Shown: positions 1 through 7,019, numbered from the stretch's first letter. The stretch: DNA of 7,619 nucleotides from Bacteroidia bacterium (GCA_013044305.1 JABEUT010000252.1:1-7619); one strand, 5' to 3'. Translations and numbers: made by a program. The notes: generated by a model from the sequence alone, not told the origin.

Positions 1-1
1 C

Positions 2-628
2 CAGAAACTGTTTATTGAAGGCAGTGCCCAAGGCAGAAAGATTAATAACCTTACCGTGATCACCGCTGATATGAATGATTTTGAAACAGACGGGCGGTTT
101 GACAGGGTGGTATCTGTGGAAATGTTCGAACACATGCGCAATTACCGGCTTTTATTGGAAAAGATAAATGGTTTTATGGTCCCCGGAGGTAAATTATTCG
201 TTCACATATTCACGCATAAGGAGTACACTTACACCTTCGATGTGCGCGACGAATCTGACTGGATGGGCAGGTATTTTTTCACCGGCGGCATCATGCCCGG
301 CGACCATCTTTTATTTTATTTCAACGATCATCTCCGTATAACCGGACACTGGATTGTAAACGGAACCCATTACTCCAGAACGGCAGAAGCCTGGCTTAAC
401 AATATGGATAAGAATAAGAACAAAATAATACCCATTCTTAAAGCAACATACGGGGCACACGAAGCGGAAAAGTGGTGGGTTTACTGGAGGATGTTTTTTA
501 TGTCCTGCGCCGAATTATGGGGTTATAAAAAGGGCGCTGAATGGTTTGTAAGCCACTACCTGTTAAGCCGGGGCGGAGAGGCGGCCTCTGAAAGTACGGG
601 CGGTTTCAGGGCAGAGCGGAGAGCATAG
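2..628 (+). CDS. CFA-synthase/CMAS-family SAM-dependent methyltransferase, C-terminal part (5' end outside window)
   Basis: The reading frame is open from base 2, so the gene begins upstream of the window; 208 codons are visible and end in TAG. An apparent GTG start at 56 is not the true start, because the residues before it (QKLFIEGSA..., then NLTVITADMNDF) already match the family. Visible-fragment numbering: ITADMNDF (20-27) is the acidic region after the SAM-binding fold; VSVEMFEHM (37-45) contains the FEH signature of cyclopropane/mycolic acid synthases; PGGKLFVHIF (61-70) contains the conserved His; GTHYSRTAEAW (121-131) matches the family's HYxxTxxxW region. These enzymes transfer a methyl group from S-adenosylmethionine, in classical members to an unsaturated acyl chain. 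The aromatic-rich C-terminus (WWVYWRMFFMSCAELWGY) resembles the coclaurine N-methyltransferase-like branch, so the substrate is uncertain. The 3' end overlaps the convergent acyltransferase gene by 23 bp. Family assignment is firm; substrate is not. Confidence 0.85.
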   Translation, partial: QKLFIEGSAQGRKINNLTVITADMNDFETDGRFDRVVSVEMFEHMRNYRLLLEKINGFMVPGGKLFVHIFTHKEYTYTFDVRDESDWMGRYFFTGGIMPGDHLLFYFNDHLRITGHWIVNGTHYSRTAEAWLNNMDKNKNKIIPILKATYGAHEAEKWWVYWRMFFMSCAELWGYKKGAEWFVSHYLLSRGGEAASESTGGFRAERRA

Positions 629-1799
629 CTTTAATTTGCTTTTGCTTTACAGGCGTTAAGTAACAATAGATGTTTCTAAGGGCAAACTCGAAATAAGCGG
701 CGCTGAACAATGCCATTGCAGGGACCGCCAAACCAAGCGCAGAATGTAAAATTACAATGAACAGGATGCCGAGAATTATCATGTAAAAGGTTCCGAGGAT
801 TACCAGAGAGCCAAAGAAAACAGAATCGTAGAATACATTGCGGCGGGTGGTTTTTCCGGCAATGTAGCGGCACAGGCAATAGGGTATGAAATTTAGTATA
901 ACCGCAACAGGAATAATAAGTACACTAAAGAGGAATGCGGGCAGTGAAACCCTTGTTTCGGAATAGTATCGCACTTTTTCATTAACAATATAACCGGCAA
1001 GCTTTTTAACCCTGTCACCGTCCGGCGCTCCTTGCTGCTGTTTAAATAATTCAAGGGTCTTCATGGCTTTTTCTGTGCCGTTGCGCAGGTTTTTCATGAT
1101 AAAACCTGTTACAACGTTCTGGGTTTCGGCATCCTTCCCCTTGTCCATGCTTACACATTTCTCTGCCAGTACGTTTCGCAGCCTTTGATTGAATCCGCGC
1201 AGAAACAATCCCTGCTCACGGGGAAATTCCTCCAAGTTTAGCGCCGGCAGAAAATCCACATATATTTTGTTGCCTGTGCCCAGCCATCCGCTATAGTTTA
1301 CAGCAACAGGTATAACTTTCATCTTCTCGCTCAACGTCTTGTCGCGCAGGGCCTCAAACACCAGCCTGGCCGTACCTTTGCGGAACGGGCGCAGATGCCA
1401 TTCATTTTCGCAAACGCCTTCGGAAAATATAAGCACTGCGTCGCCGCTTTTCAAAACCTGGTTGCAGTAACTGAACGACTCCATGTTCCTGGGCATGTGC
1501 TCCGATCCTTCCTCTTTGCGGAACATGGGTATATTATTAAGAAAGCGCAGCAGCTTTGCACCGATAGGTCTTTTGAAAGCGTCGCCGCGTGCAAGGTAAT
1601 AAATGGGCTGACCGTAAATAACCGTGATTATAAGCGCATCGAGAAATGAATTCGGATGGTTGCATGCAAAGATACATGGCCCGTGGGCAGGGATGTTACT
1701 TCTTCCCTTTACGATCACCTTTTCAAAATAAGCCGCAGCGGCAATACGCATCAGCAGCCTGATGACCGGATGAACCATATTCTTTAACCTGCCTTCCAT
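606..1799 (-). CDS. PlsC-domain lysophospholipid/glycerol-phosphate acyltransferase with C-terminal membrane segments
   Basis: Predicted membrane acyltransferase that moves an acyl group onto a (lyso)glycerophosphate-type acceptor. Motifs occur in family order: NHPNSFLD (47-54, catalytic His48 and Asp54), NNIPMFRKEEG (88-98, block II), LIFSEGVCENEWHLRPFRKGT (from 123, block III; FSEG replaces FPEG) and VIPVAVNYSG (162-171, block IV). His and Asp are five residues apart (HX5D), not the usual four; as far as I recall this spacing also occurs in the Gpt2/Sct1-like branch. Two hydrophobic clusters follow (about 286-315 and 325-375), giving 397 aa against roughly 240 for PlsC itself. The first ATG (1799) lies only 8 nt below a good Bacteroidota -7 element, so Met8 (ATG at 1776-1778, preceded by the purine-rich GGAAGGCAGG) may be the real start. 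It has its own promoter and lies 165 nt below the preceding minus-strand gene. The exact acceptor cannot be read from the sequence. Confidence 0.88.
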   Translation of the reverse strand: MEGRLKNMVHPVIRLLMRIAAAAYFEKVIVKGRSNIPAHGPCIFACNHPNSFLDALIITVIYGQPIYYLARGDAFKRPIGAKLLRFLNNIPMFRKEEGSEHMPRNMESFSYCNQVLKSGDAVLIFSEGVCENEWHLRPFRKGTARLVFEALRDKTLSEKMKVIPVAVNYSGWLGTGNKIYVDFLPALNLEEFPREQGLFLRGFNQRLRNVLAEKCVSMDKGKDAETQNVVTGFIMKNLRNGTEKAMKTLELFKQQQGAPDGDRVKKLAGYIVNEKVRYYSETRVSLPAFLFSVLIIPVAVILNFIPYCLCRYIAGKTTRRNVFYDSVFFGSLVILGTFYMIILGILFIVILHSALGLAVPAMALFSAAYFEFALRNIYCYLTPVKQKQIKAMLSALP

Positions 1800-1807
1800 A
1801 TCTGCTG

Positions 1808-1838
1808 CAAAGGTACTAATGCTTATATCCTTTGCAAA
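1808..1838 (-). promoter_or_regulatory. Bacteroidota-type promoter for the acyltransferase gene
   Basis: On the minus strand TTTG (1835-1838) is followed after 19 nt by TACCTTTG (1808-1815). This matches the primary sigma consensus of Bacteroidota (TTTG, spacer about 19-21, TAnnTTTG) in both boxes. The expected transcription start is near 1801-1803, directly above the annotated ATG at 1799. The message would be almost leaderless unless translation starts at Met8. The rest of the 165-nt gap (1800-1964) shows no terminator hairpin with a T-tract and no convincing small gene. Confidence 0.65.
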
Positions 1839-1964
1839 AGAACCAATCGCTGAATAGTGTATCGGTTTGAATTAAAAATAACCCAACAGCAAACTGACCT
1901 ACTACCAAACACTGCTCTTGCAATATGAATGGTGTGCAACCTGTTCCTGCATGGTTAATGAAAT

Positions 1965-3293
1965 TTAATTGCCCGATGCCTTCAGCAGGGCATGGCTTCC
2001 CCAGTATTGGTAGGCATCCTTCACATGCCGCAGGGCGGTATCGCGGCCGTATCCGGTTTCCGAGCAAAAAGGATCATTTATCCCGTAATATACTTTATTG
2101 TCCGCAACAGCATTTTTCATTGCAATTTCATTTTGCACATTGGCTGCCGATATCGGTTTCTCTCTTTTCTGATCTATGAAGAAAAAGGAAATAATCAGTA
2201 ATAAAAACGCCCCGGCAAGTATTGCTGCATTGCGGTTCATTATTGCCAGCAGCCGGTAGTAAAAAACTTCCACCAGCAGCAAAACCAGCGGCATAAATCC
2301 GAGCACCGAATAATAGTAAGGAACAAATTCGCCTTCAATGCCCGTTTGGTATCGCCCGAGAGGAACCGAAATGCTGCTTGCAAAAAACCATGCCGAATAA
2401 AGGGTAACTAATTTTTTATCGGAGCTTTTGTTTTTATACCCGATGAAAATTACCGCCGTGAGCAGCAGGAAACAGGCTATCTTCAGTTTTGAATGAAAGA
2501 AATCGTAGATGAACAGGCTGCGGCAGATATTAATATCCATGAACAGGAAAAAGACCTTAATGATAACGGGCAAATGGTTAAACACGGTAACATGTCCCGA
2601 ATCGCCAATCAGGCCCCACAGCACCTGTATCATAAACATGCCCGCAAAGGCAGCGGAGCCTATGATGATAAGGCGTGCTTTTGCCGGGGTCCGGAACAAA
2701 AGAGCATAGACAATGAATATTAGCGGGAAAAAAATACCGTTGCCGAAGGAGTAGTTTTGTAATATGAGGAACGCCAGAAATAATAGAAGATTGGATGTGC
2801 CGCCGGTACGGGTGTATTTCAAAAAGAAAAGCACGGCGCATGCCTGAAAAAAGATGAGTAAGGTTTCATCGATGGTAAGCGATAAGCTTAACAGGTCGCT
2901 GTTTATTGGGTTGGCAATGATGAATAAGGCGGCAGCCAGATATATATAGTTCATCGGCCTGCTGTTCTGTTCATTGGAATTGTTTATCCCGAACCGCATG
3001 GTTTTATAAGCCGCATACACTCCGCCGGCATAAATAAGCAGGCTCAAATACTGGTAATAGTTATTCTGTACTCCAAATATCTTCAGTTCAAGAAAATACA
3101 CGAATAAATATACCGGCATGATGTGCGTATTGTAGGCTTTAAAGAATAGAATAACTGTGGGATGCAGGAGTGCAACCATCCAGGGCCATTCGTCGGAGAA
3201 AAAAAATGAGTTGGAGAGCCTCCAGTAAGCGAAGGTGCTAAGGAGAATAATACCGAAAATGAGTACTTTTTTGATATTCAGGTTTTTGTGCAA
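1965..3293 (-). CDS. Polytopic membrane protein, GT-C glycosyltransferase-like, function unknown
   Basis: 442 residues, overwhelmingly hydrophobic, with roughly ten to twelve membrane segments starting at about residue 10. Just after the first segment comes FFFSDEWPW (30-38); an acidic Asp-Glu pair (34-35) in the first outer loop is the usual position of the catalytic acidic motif of GT-C transferases, which use lipid-linked sugars. I do not recognise a named family. The last 69 residues (from about 374) form a hydrophilic tail with FCSETGYGRDT. The only plausible start is TTG (3291-3293): a TGA lies in frame at 3312-3314 and the first in-frame ATG is residue 39, after the first membrane segment. 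The TTG overlaps a TAATTTTG element (3291-3298), so the start is uncertain. It lies 41 nt below the 505-aa gene and is probably in the same operon. Alternatives are a polysaccharide polymerase-like or other surface-glycan membrane protein. Confidence 0.7.
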   Translation of the reverse strand: MHKNLNIKKVLIFGIILLSTFAYWRLSNSFFFSDEWPWMVALLHPTVILFFKAYNTHIMPVYLFVYFLELKIFGVQNNYYQYLSLLIYAGGVYAAYKTMRFGINNSNEQNSRPMNYIYLAAALFIIANPINSDLLSLSLTIDETLLIFFQACAVLFFLKYTRTGGTSNLLLFLAFLILQNYSFGNGIFFPLIFIVYALLFRTPAKARLIIIGSAAFAGMFMIQVLWGLIGDSGHVTVFNHLPVIIKVFFLFMDINICRSLFIYDFFHSKLKIACFLLLTAVIFIGYKNKSSDKKLVTLYSAWFFASSISVPLGRYQTGIEGEFVPYYYSVLGFMPLVLLLVEVFYYRLLAIMNRNAAILAGAFLLLIISFFFIDQKREKPISAANVQNEIAMKNAVADNKVYYGINDPFCSETGYGRDTALRHVKDAYQYWGSHALLKASGN

Positions 3294-3334
3294 AATTATA
3301 AAATACAGGCTTCAATAAATTACACCTATTTGTT

Positions 3335-4852
3335 TTAAACTTTACCCTGCAGGGTATCTTCTGACTTGAATTTATAAAAGCGTGAAGCCGCAAGGCTTAC
3401 CATGTAAACGGCGCATACCAGCATAAAGGGATAGGCGGGTACAAAATAACGGGCTTCGCATTTCCCCAGTAATATGGGATGTACAATCACAGTATAAATC
3501 ACAATAGAGGTAATGAGCGCAACCGGGAAACACTGCAGGCTTGGCTTGGCTAAAATGAGAACGGCTGCCGCTCCAAAGGCAAGAATGAAGAGGTAAAGCC
3601 CCGAATAAAAGATTTTTACGGCAAGTAACCAAGTTCCTAATCTGGCGGCAGGAACATTGAACAAATTATAGGTTCCGGAGTGAATCAGGAATTTTTTGGT
3701 AAGAATAAGCGGCGCCGCAATATAATACAGGAAGGGTTTTTCCTGCTTTACCGACTGGGTATAACGCTTGCATTTTGCCCGCACAGTGGCGAGAAGGGCT
3801 TTCCGGCGCAGGGAGTCCTTTATACTATCGGTTCCTGTGGCCAGATATAACGATAGCTGCCTCTTAAGAAGCTGCAGTGAATCGAGATTAAATTTGGAAG
3901 TATATATGTAATCGGGCAAAGTGATTGCCTTGCTTTGTATGGGATGCGGCATTGCCAGGGCTGATTCAGGCATAAACCATCTTATGTCCGCGCGGGGATC
4001 CCAGTAAACCTCGCTGCCGCCCCAGCTTTTGACAAATGTGTTCAGCGGACCCTGATATGAATTTTCAATTTCCGGCGAATAGATTGATTTCATTGTAGGA
4101 ATTACCCGATGATAAATGGCATAATTCCTGGCTATCCATACACCATCGAATAAGAGTACAGGCGATACCAGAATGAGGAGGCGCAGCATCAGATTCTTTT
4201 TTGAACGAAGCCTGACGGAATGAAGCACGAGTACTGTAACATAAACAGCTATGAGCGGTATAAAAACAGGACGCAGAAAAAATGTTTCGGTAAAAAATAA
4301 ACCCGACAGAAATAAATATACCCGCTCATGCCTTGTCTCCGGCTGAAATGATTTCAGGAGAAAAAAGACGGAAAGTATTAAAAACGAAACGGTGAAACTT
4401 TCGGAATAAAGCATATCGTCGAACAGGCTTGTATATGTGCTTATGGCATATAGATAAAATGTAAGGTAAAAAACCTTGTCCGACTTAAATAGGTGAAGCG
4501 CAATAAGCGCAAGCGGATACACTGTTAGCGCTGATACTATGTATTGAAGTATGATGAGTAAATTGCATGCGGCCGCTTTAGTAAACAGGTAAGCGAAGGG
4601 GAAATATAAAATTCCATAGCCGGGCATCCGGAGGTCGGGCGTGTAATGGCCGGTTTTTATTAAGTTCTCAATAGGCAGCAGGTAACTTGGGGTATCGCCG
4701 CCTGTGCCGCCCCAAAAGCCGGGTATGGTGTTATAATCGTGCCTGTAAAGAAGGAAAGCAAAAATGAGACCTTTGAATATGAAAGCTGTAATTACCCAGA
4801 ATATCCGGGAATCGGTTTTTCGCAAAAAGAAATTATTTAAAAATCGCTGCAT
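3335..4852 (-). CDS. GT-C / family 39-like membrane glycosyltransferase
   Basis: 505-residue polytopic inner-membrane protein with GT39/ArnT-like landmarks. In order: first membrane segment (17-36); an outer loop with GGDTPSY (51-57) whose Asp53 sits at the GT-C catalytic position; RMPGYG (75-80); YSESF (149-153), the internal 'SE' motif; FLRPV (192-196); WIARNYAIY (239-247); a large extracytoplasmic stretch of about 250-375 with few hydrophobic segments; and ARYFVPAYP (467-475) near the last membrane helix. Such enzymes transfer a sugar from a polyprenyl-phosphate carrier to lipid, glycan or protein on the periplasmic face. The start ATG is 30 nt after the TAG of the secreted-protein gene, with no promoter motif between them, so co-transcription is likely. 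A similar membrane protein follows 41 nt downstream. Fold class is well supported; sugar and acceptor are unknown. Protein glycosylation of the upstream product is an attractive but untested inference. Confidence 0.8.
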   Translation of the reverse strand: MQRFLNNFFLRKTDSRIFWVITAFIFKGLIFAFLLYRHDYNTIPGFWGGTGGDTPSYLLPIENLIKTGHYTPDLRMPGYGILYFPFAYLFTKAAACNLLIILQYIVSALTVYPLALIALHLFKSDKVFYLTFYLYAISTYTSLFDDMLYSESFTVSFLILSVFFLLKSFQPETRHERVYLFLSGLFFTETFFLRPVFIPLIAVYVTVLVLHSVRLRSKKNLMLRLLILVSPVLLFDGVWIARNYAIYHRVIPTMKSIYSPEIENSYQGPLNTFVKSWGGSEVYWDPRADIRWFMPESALAMPHPIQSKAITLPDYIYTSKFNLDSLQLLKRQLSLYLATGTDSIKDSLRRKALLATVRAKCKRYTQSVKQEKPFLYYIAAPLILTKKFLIHSGTYNLFNVPAARLGTWLLAVKIFYSGLYLFILAFGAAAVLILAKPSLQCFPVALITSIVIYTVIVHPILLGKCEARYFVPAYPFMLVCAVYMVSLAASRFYKFKSEDTLQGKV

Positions 4853-4882
4853 CTCTGTATCTCTGCGCTCCCGTGGCTTGTG

Positions 4883-6997
4883 CTATTTGTCAATGATTAT
4901 CTTATGCGTCTCTGTTCCATTCTTGTTCACAAGTTGCACAATATAAATGCCGTTAGGGCGGGAGCTAAGGTCAATAAATTGCTCCTGTGCAACCTGCTCA
5001 TCATTTAGTGCACTCTGATACATATTTCGGCCCAGTTCATCGTAAATAGTAAGGCGTTGGAATCCTGTTCCATGTATGGCTACTGTTACCATTCCGCTGC
5101 TGGGTACGGGGTATATCTTTACGTACTTCCCGCCTTTTGCAACAGAGTTAAGCCCCATAGGGAGCATTATCGAGTCCTGCACCAGTCCGCAGGCATTTGA
5201 AACATTGATATAGGTTACCCCCGGCGAAAGGCCGTGAATTACCAGGCTGTCCGAAGCTGTAGTGCTGTCGCTCCCCGGCGACCAGGAATAGTAATAGTTA
5301 AAGTACTGGTAAGCGCTGTCGCCGTTCGGAATGCCCCCTGAAACATACACTTTGGCAACGCCGTTATTGTATGCAGGCCAGGTGGCGGGAGTGTAAACAA
5401 CGCTGTCAATTTTCAGGGGCGGAGCTTGTGTAATGGTGCATATCAATATGGTTGCGCACCCGTTGGCATCGGTTACGGTACAGGTATAACTGCCGGTTTT
5501 CAGCCCTGTAATGGAATCGGTTGTAGCTCCATTGCCCCAAAGGTATTTAAACGGTTTGGTACCTCCATTTACAAAAGCCCTTGCAACGCCGTCGCTGTCG
5601 CCAAAACAAAGATTGGATACCGAGGGTGCGGGGGTAATCTGCCCGGGCTGGTAAATATGAACTGTATCGGTAAGGGTTATGCCTCTTGAATCTTTTACGG
5701 TACAGCGGTAGGCGCCTGCCTTTAGGTTGCCTATCGAGTCTGAAGTGGCTCCGTTGCTCCAATTATATGACAAGGGTGGAGTTGCGCCCCGCGCTGCTAT
5801 TTTAGCCCAGCCCGTACTGTCGCCGAAGCACTTTAAACTGTCGTTGCCCTGCATGCTCATGCTCATAATTTGAACAGGGCTGCCATAAGGGTTGGCGCCT
5901 ACCGTATCGTTAAAATTAATCAGCACCGAATCTTTGCCTGTATTCAGATTAAAGCTGAAAAGGGTTCCGAGATTATATGTACCGCCATTCTTAGTCATTC
6001 CGTAAAGTATTCCACCGGAACCAAGGAGCAGGTCTCCTTCGGGTGCATTTCCTGAAGCAGCCGAAAAATTGAAGAGTATGCTGTCCTTGCCCGAAACAGG
6101 GTTAAAAAGGAAGATGTCGCCATTGCCCAAAGGCCCGCCGGCAGAAGTCATCCCGTAAAGAAGGCCTTTGGAATCATGTATCAGGCTGCCATAGGGATTG
6201 TCACCTGATACGGAACTGAAGTTATAGCATACCGAATCTTTTCCTGTAGCAATGTTATAGCTGAAGAGCACACCCCCATTCCAGGTTCCGCCGGCATTGG
6301 TAAGGCCATACAGCAGGCCGTTGGTGTCCTGCACAAGGCTTCCGAAAATGGGGTGGGCGCCGTTGGTGTTGTTAAAGTTTACGAGTACCGTTTCTATATT
6401 CGTGCGGGGATCGAATTTGAAAAGCACCCCGTAATTGTTGGTTCCGCCGCCGTAGGTCATTCCGTAAAACAAGCTGTCGGATACCTGAAGGAGGGTACCG
6501 GTAGGGCTGGCGCCCATGGCGCCGCTAAAACTGAAGCGTGTGGAATCTTTACCCGTGTAAGTATTAAAACTGAACAATACGCCGGTGCCGGACGCTCCGC
6601 CCTGTGAAGTTAAGCCATAGAGCAGGCTGTCGTGCGCCTGAATAAGCGAACCGTAAGGCGTTGATCCGTTCGGTCCGGTAAAGGAAACGCTTGCCGAATC
6701 TTTTCCTGTTGCAGGGTTGTAGTAAAATAGAGTTCCCAGAGACGGATTTACACTTGTAAGGGCATACAGGTTGCCGTTCAATGCCTGAACTAATGAGCCA
6801 TAGGGCTGGCTGCCCGCCGAAGGATTGAAGTTCAGAAGCAATTTATTCTTCCCCGTCAGAGGGTCGTAATAAAATAGGGTTCCCCCGCCGGTATAGGATA
6901 CATTGGTTATGCCGTATATCAGTCCCGGAGCCTGACTATATACACTGAAACTACACAGCAGCGCAAAAACCGGTAACAGGAGCAATTTCCTCATCAT
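4883..6997 (-). CDS. Secreted T9SS cargo: seven Gloeo_Verruco-like repeats, SprB repeats, type A sorting domain
   Basis: 704-residue exported protein. A signal peptide occupies 1-21 (MMRKLLLLPVFALLCSFSVYS, likely cleaved before Gln22). Residues 25-379 are seven tandem 49-52-residue units of the form LLYGMTSAGG...GVLFSFNPxTGKDSVLFNFS...GxxPYGSLIQ, matching the Gloeo_Verruco (TIGR03803, 'choice-of-anchor GloVer') repeat. Two SprB-like repeats follow (about 386-448 and 460-524; CFGDS...WSNGATSDSI..LKAGAYRCTVKDSRG), then a looser Cys-containing module (about 530-612). The C-terminus (626-704; KIYPVPSSGMVTV, IYDELGRNMYQ, LSSRPNGIYIVQLV, HKIIIDK) is a classic T9SS type A sorting domain. The product should cross the inner membrane by Sec and the outer membrane by T9SS, then be released or anchored on the surface. 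No catalytic motif is visible; a structural or binding role is likelier. It heads the minus-strand group, above two membrane glycosyltransferase-like genes. A second ATG (Met2) is an equally possible start. Confidence 0.9.
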   Translation of the reverse strand: MMRKLLLLPVFALLCSFSVYSQAPGLIYGITNVSYTGGGTLFYYDPLTGKNKLLLNFNPSAGSQPYGSLVQALNGNLYALTSVNPSLGTLFYYNPATGKDSASVSFTGPNGSTPYGSLIQAHDSLLYGLTSQGGASGTGVLFSFNTYTGKDSTRFSFSGAMGASPTGTLLQVSDSLFYGMTYGGGTNNYGVLFKFDPRTNIETVLVNFNNTNGAHPIFGSLVQDTNGLLYGLTNAGGTWNGGVLFSYNIATGKDSVCYNFSSVSGDNPYGSLIHDSKGLLYGMTSAGGPLGNGDIFLFNPVSGKDSILFNFSAASGNAPEGDLLLGSGGILYGMTKNGGTYNLGTLFSFNLNTGKDSVLINFNDTVGANPYGSPVQIMSMSMQGNDSLKCFGDSTGWAKIAARGATPPLSYNWSNGATSDSIGNLKAGAYRCTVKDSRGITLTDTVHIYQPGQITPAPSVSNLCFGDSDGVARAFVNGGTKPFKYLWGNGATTDSITGLKTGSYTCTVTDANGCATILICTITQAPPLKIDSVVYTPATWPAYNNGVAKVYVSGGIPNGDSAYQYFNYYYSWSPGSDSTTASDSLVIHGLSPGVTYINVSNACGLVQDSIMLPMGLNSVAKGGKYVKIYPVPSSGMVTVAIHGTGFQRLTIYDELGRNMYQSALNDEQVAQEQFIDLSSRPNGIYIVQLVNKNGTETHKIIIDK
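5426..5842 (-). repeat. Two SprB-type repeats within the T9SS cargo gene
   Basis: Residues about 386-524 hold two copies of the pattern CFGDS-G-A---GGT-P--Y-W-NGAT-DSI--LK-G-Y-CTV-D--G. This Ig-like repeat is common in large Bacteroidota surface adhesins such as SprB. The copies are diverged in DNA. Residues 530-612 (DNA about 5162-5410) could be a third, degenerate copy (VAKVYVSGGIP..., YYSWSPG, LSPGVTYINVSNACG). Confidence 0.75.
5861..6925 (-). repeat. Seven-unit tandem repeat (about 150 bp per unit) encoding Gloeo_Verruco-like repeats
   Basis: The units encode residues 25-74, 75-123, 124-174, 175-226, 227-277, 278-328 and 329-379. Near-invariant positions are LYG-T at the start, LF-F/Y-N/D in the middle, TGKDS (absent in unit 4, reading TNIET; NKL in unit 1), F-F before a Gly, and P-GSL-Q at the end. 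Units 3-7 carry a GG doublet after LYGxT; units 1 and 2 do not. Conservation is clearer in protein than in DNA, so this is an old array, not a recent slippage expansion. Confidence 0.85.
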
Positions 6998-7010
6998 AAT
7001 TCATTATGAT
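6993..7010. repeat. 8-bp inverted repeat across the start of the T9SS cargo gene
   Basis: ATCATAAT (6993-7000) and ATTATGAT (7003-7010) are perfect inverted arms separated by 2 bp. The element lies between the -7 box and the start codon and includes the first ATG. It could be an operator, or an RNA hairpin (the 2-nt loop would need the inner pair to open). It is AT-rich, so chance is possible. Confidence 0.4.
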
Positions 7011-7011
7011 A

Positions 7012-7019
7012 CAAAGATA
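7012..7019 (-). promoter_or_regulatory. Putative -7 element for the T9SS cargo operon
   Basis: On the minus strand the sequence reads TATCTTTG, a full match to TAnnTTTG, 14 nt above the ATG at 6997. No TTTG is seen at the expected -33 spacing (the nearest GTTG is only 11 nt away), so it would be a weak or factor-dependent promoter. The expected transcription start is near 7005-7007, inside the adjacent inverted repeat, giving a very short leader. Confidence 0.45.

Noticed and set aside
56..58. GTG as the start codon of the left-end methyltransferase
   Set aside because: The frame is open to base 2 and the residues before GTG fit the family, so the gene is truncated by the window edge and does not start here.
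676..879. 67-codon minus frame inside the acyltransferase gene
   Set aside because: It is a +1 shadow of the C-terminal membrane region with no independent support.
1816..2723. Short frames within or across the end of the 442-aa gene (1816-2067 minus; 1925-2179, 1992-2201, 2493-2723 and 2509-2709 plus)
   Set aside because: They overlap a well-supported membrane-protein frame and have unstructured compositions typical of shadow frames.
5426..6607. Plus-strand open frames of 61-87 codons opposite the secreted-protein gene (for example 5426-5689, 5870-6055, 6353-6607)
   Set aside because: They are antisense shadows of the repeats, which keep similar frames open on the other strand; none has a promoter or recognisable motif.
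5861..6925. Tandem repeats as a CRISPR array or recent minisatellite
   Set aside because: The units are coding, about 150 bp, in frame and diverged at the DNA level, with no short identical repeats and unique spacers.
6953..6955. Cys15 of the secreted protein as a lipoprotein lipobox cysteine
   Set aside because: The preceding residues are ALL, with Leu at -1, where Gly, Ala or Ser is required; an ordinary signal peptide cut near SQA is better, and the protein has a T9SS domain.
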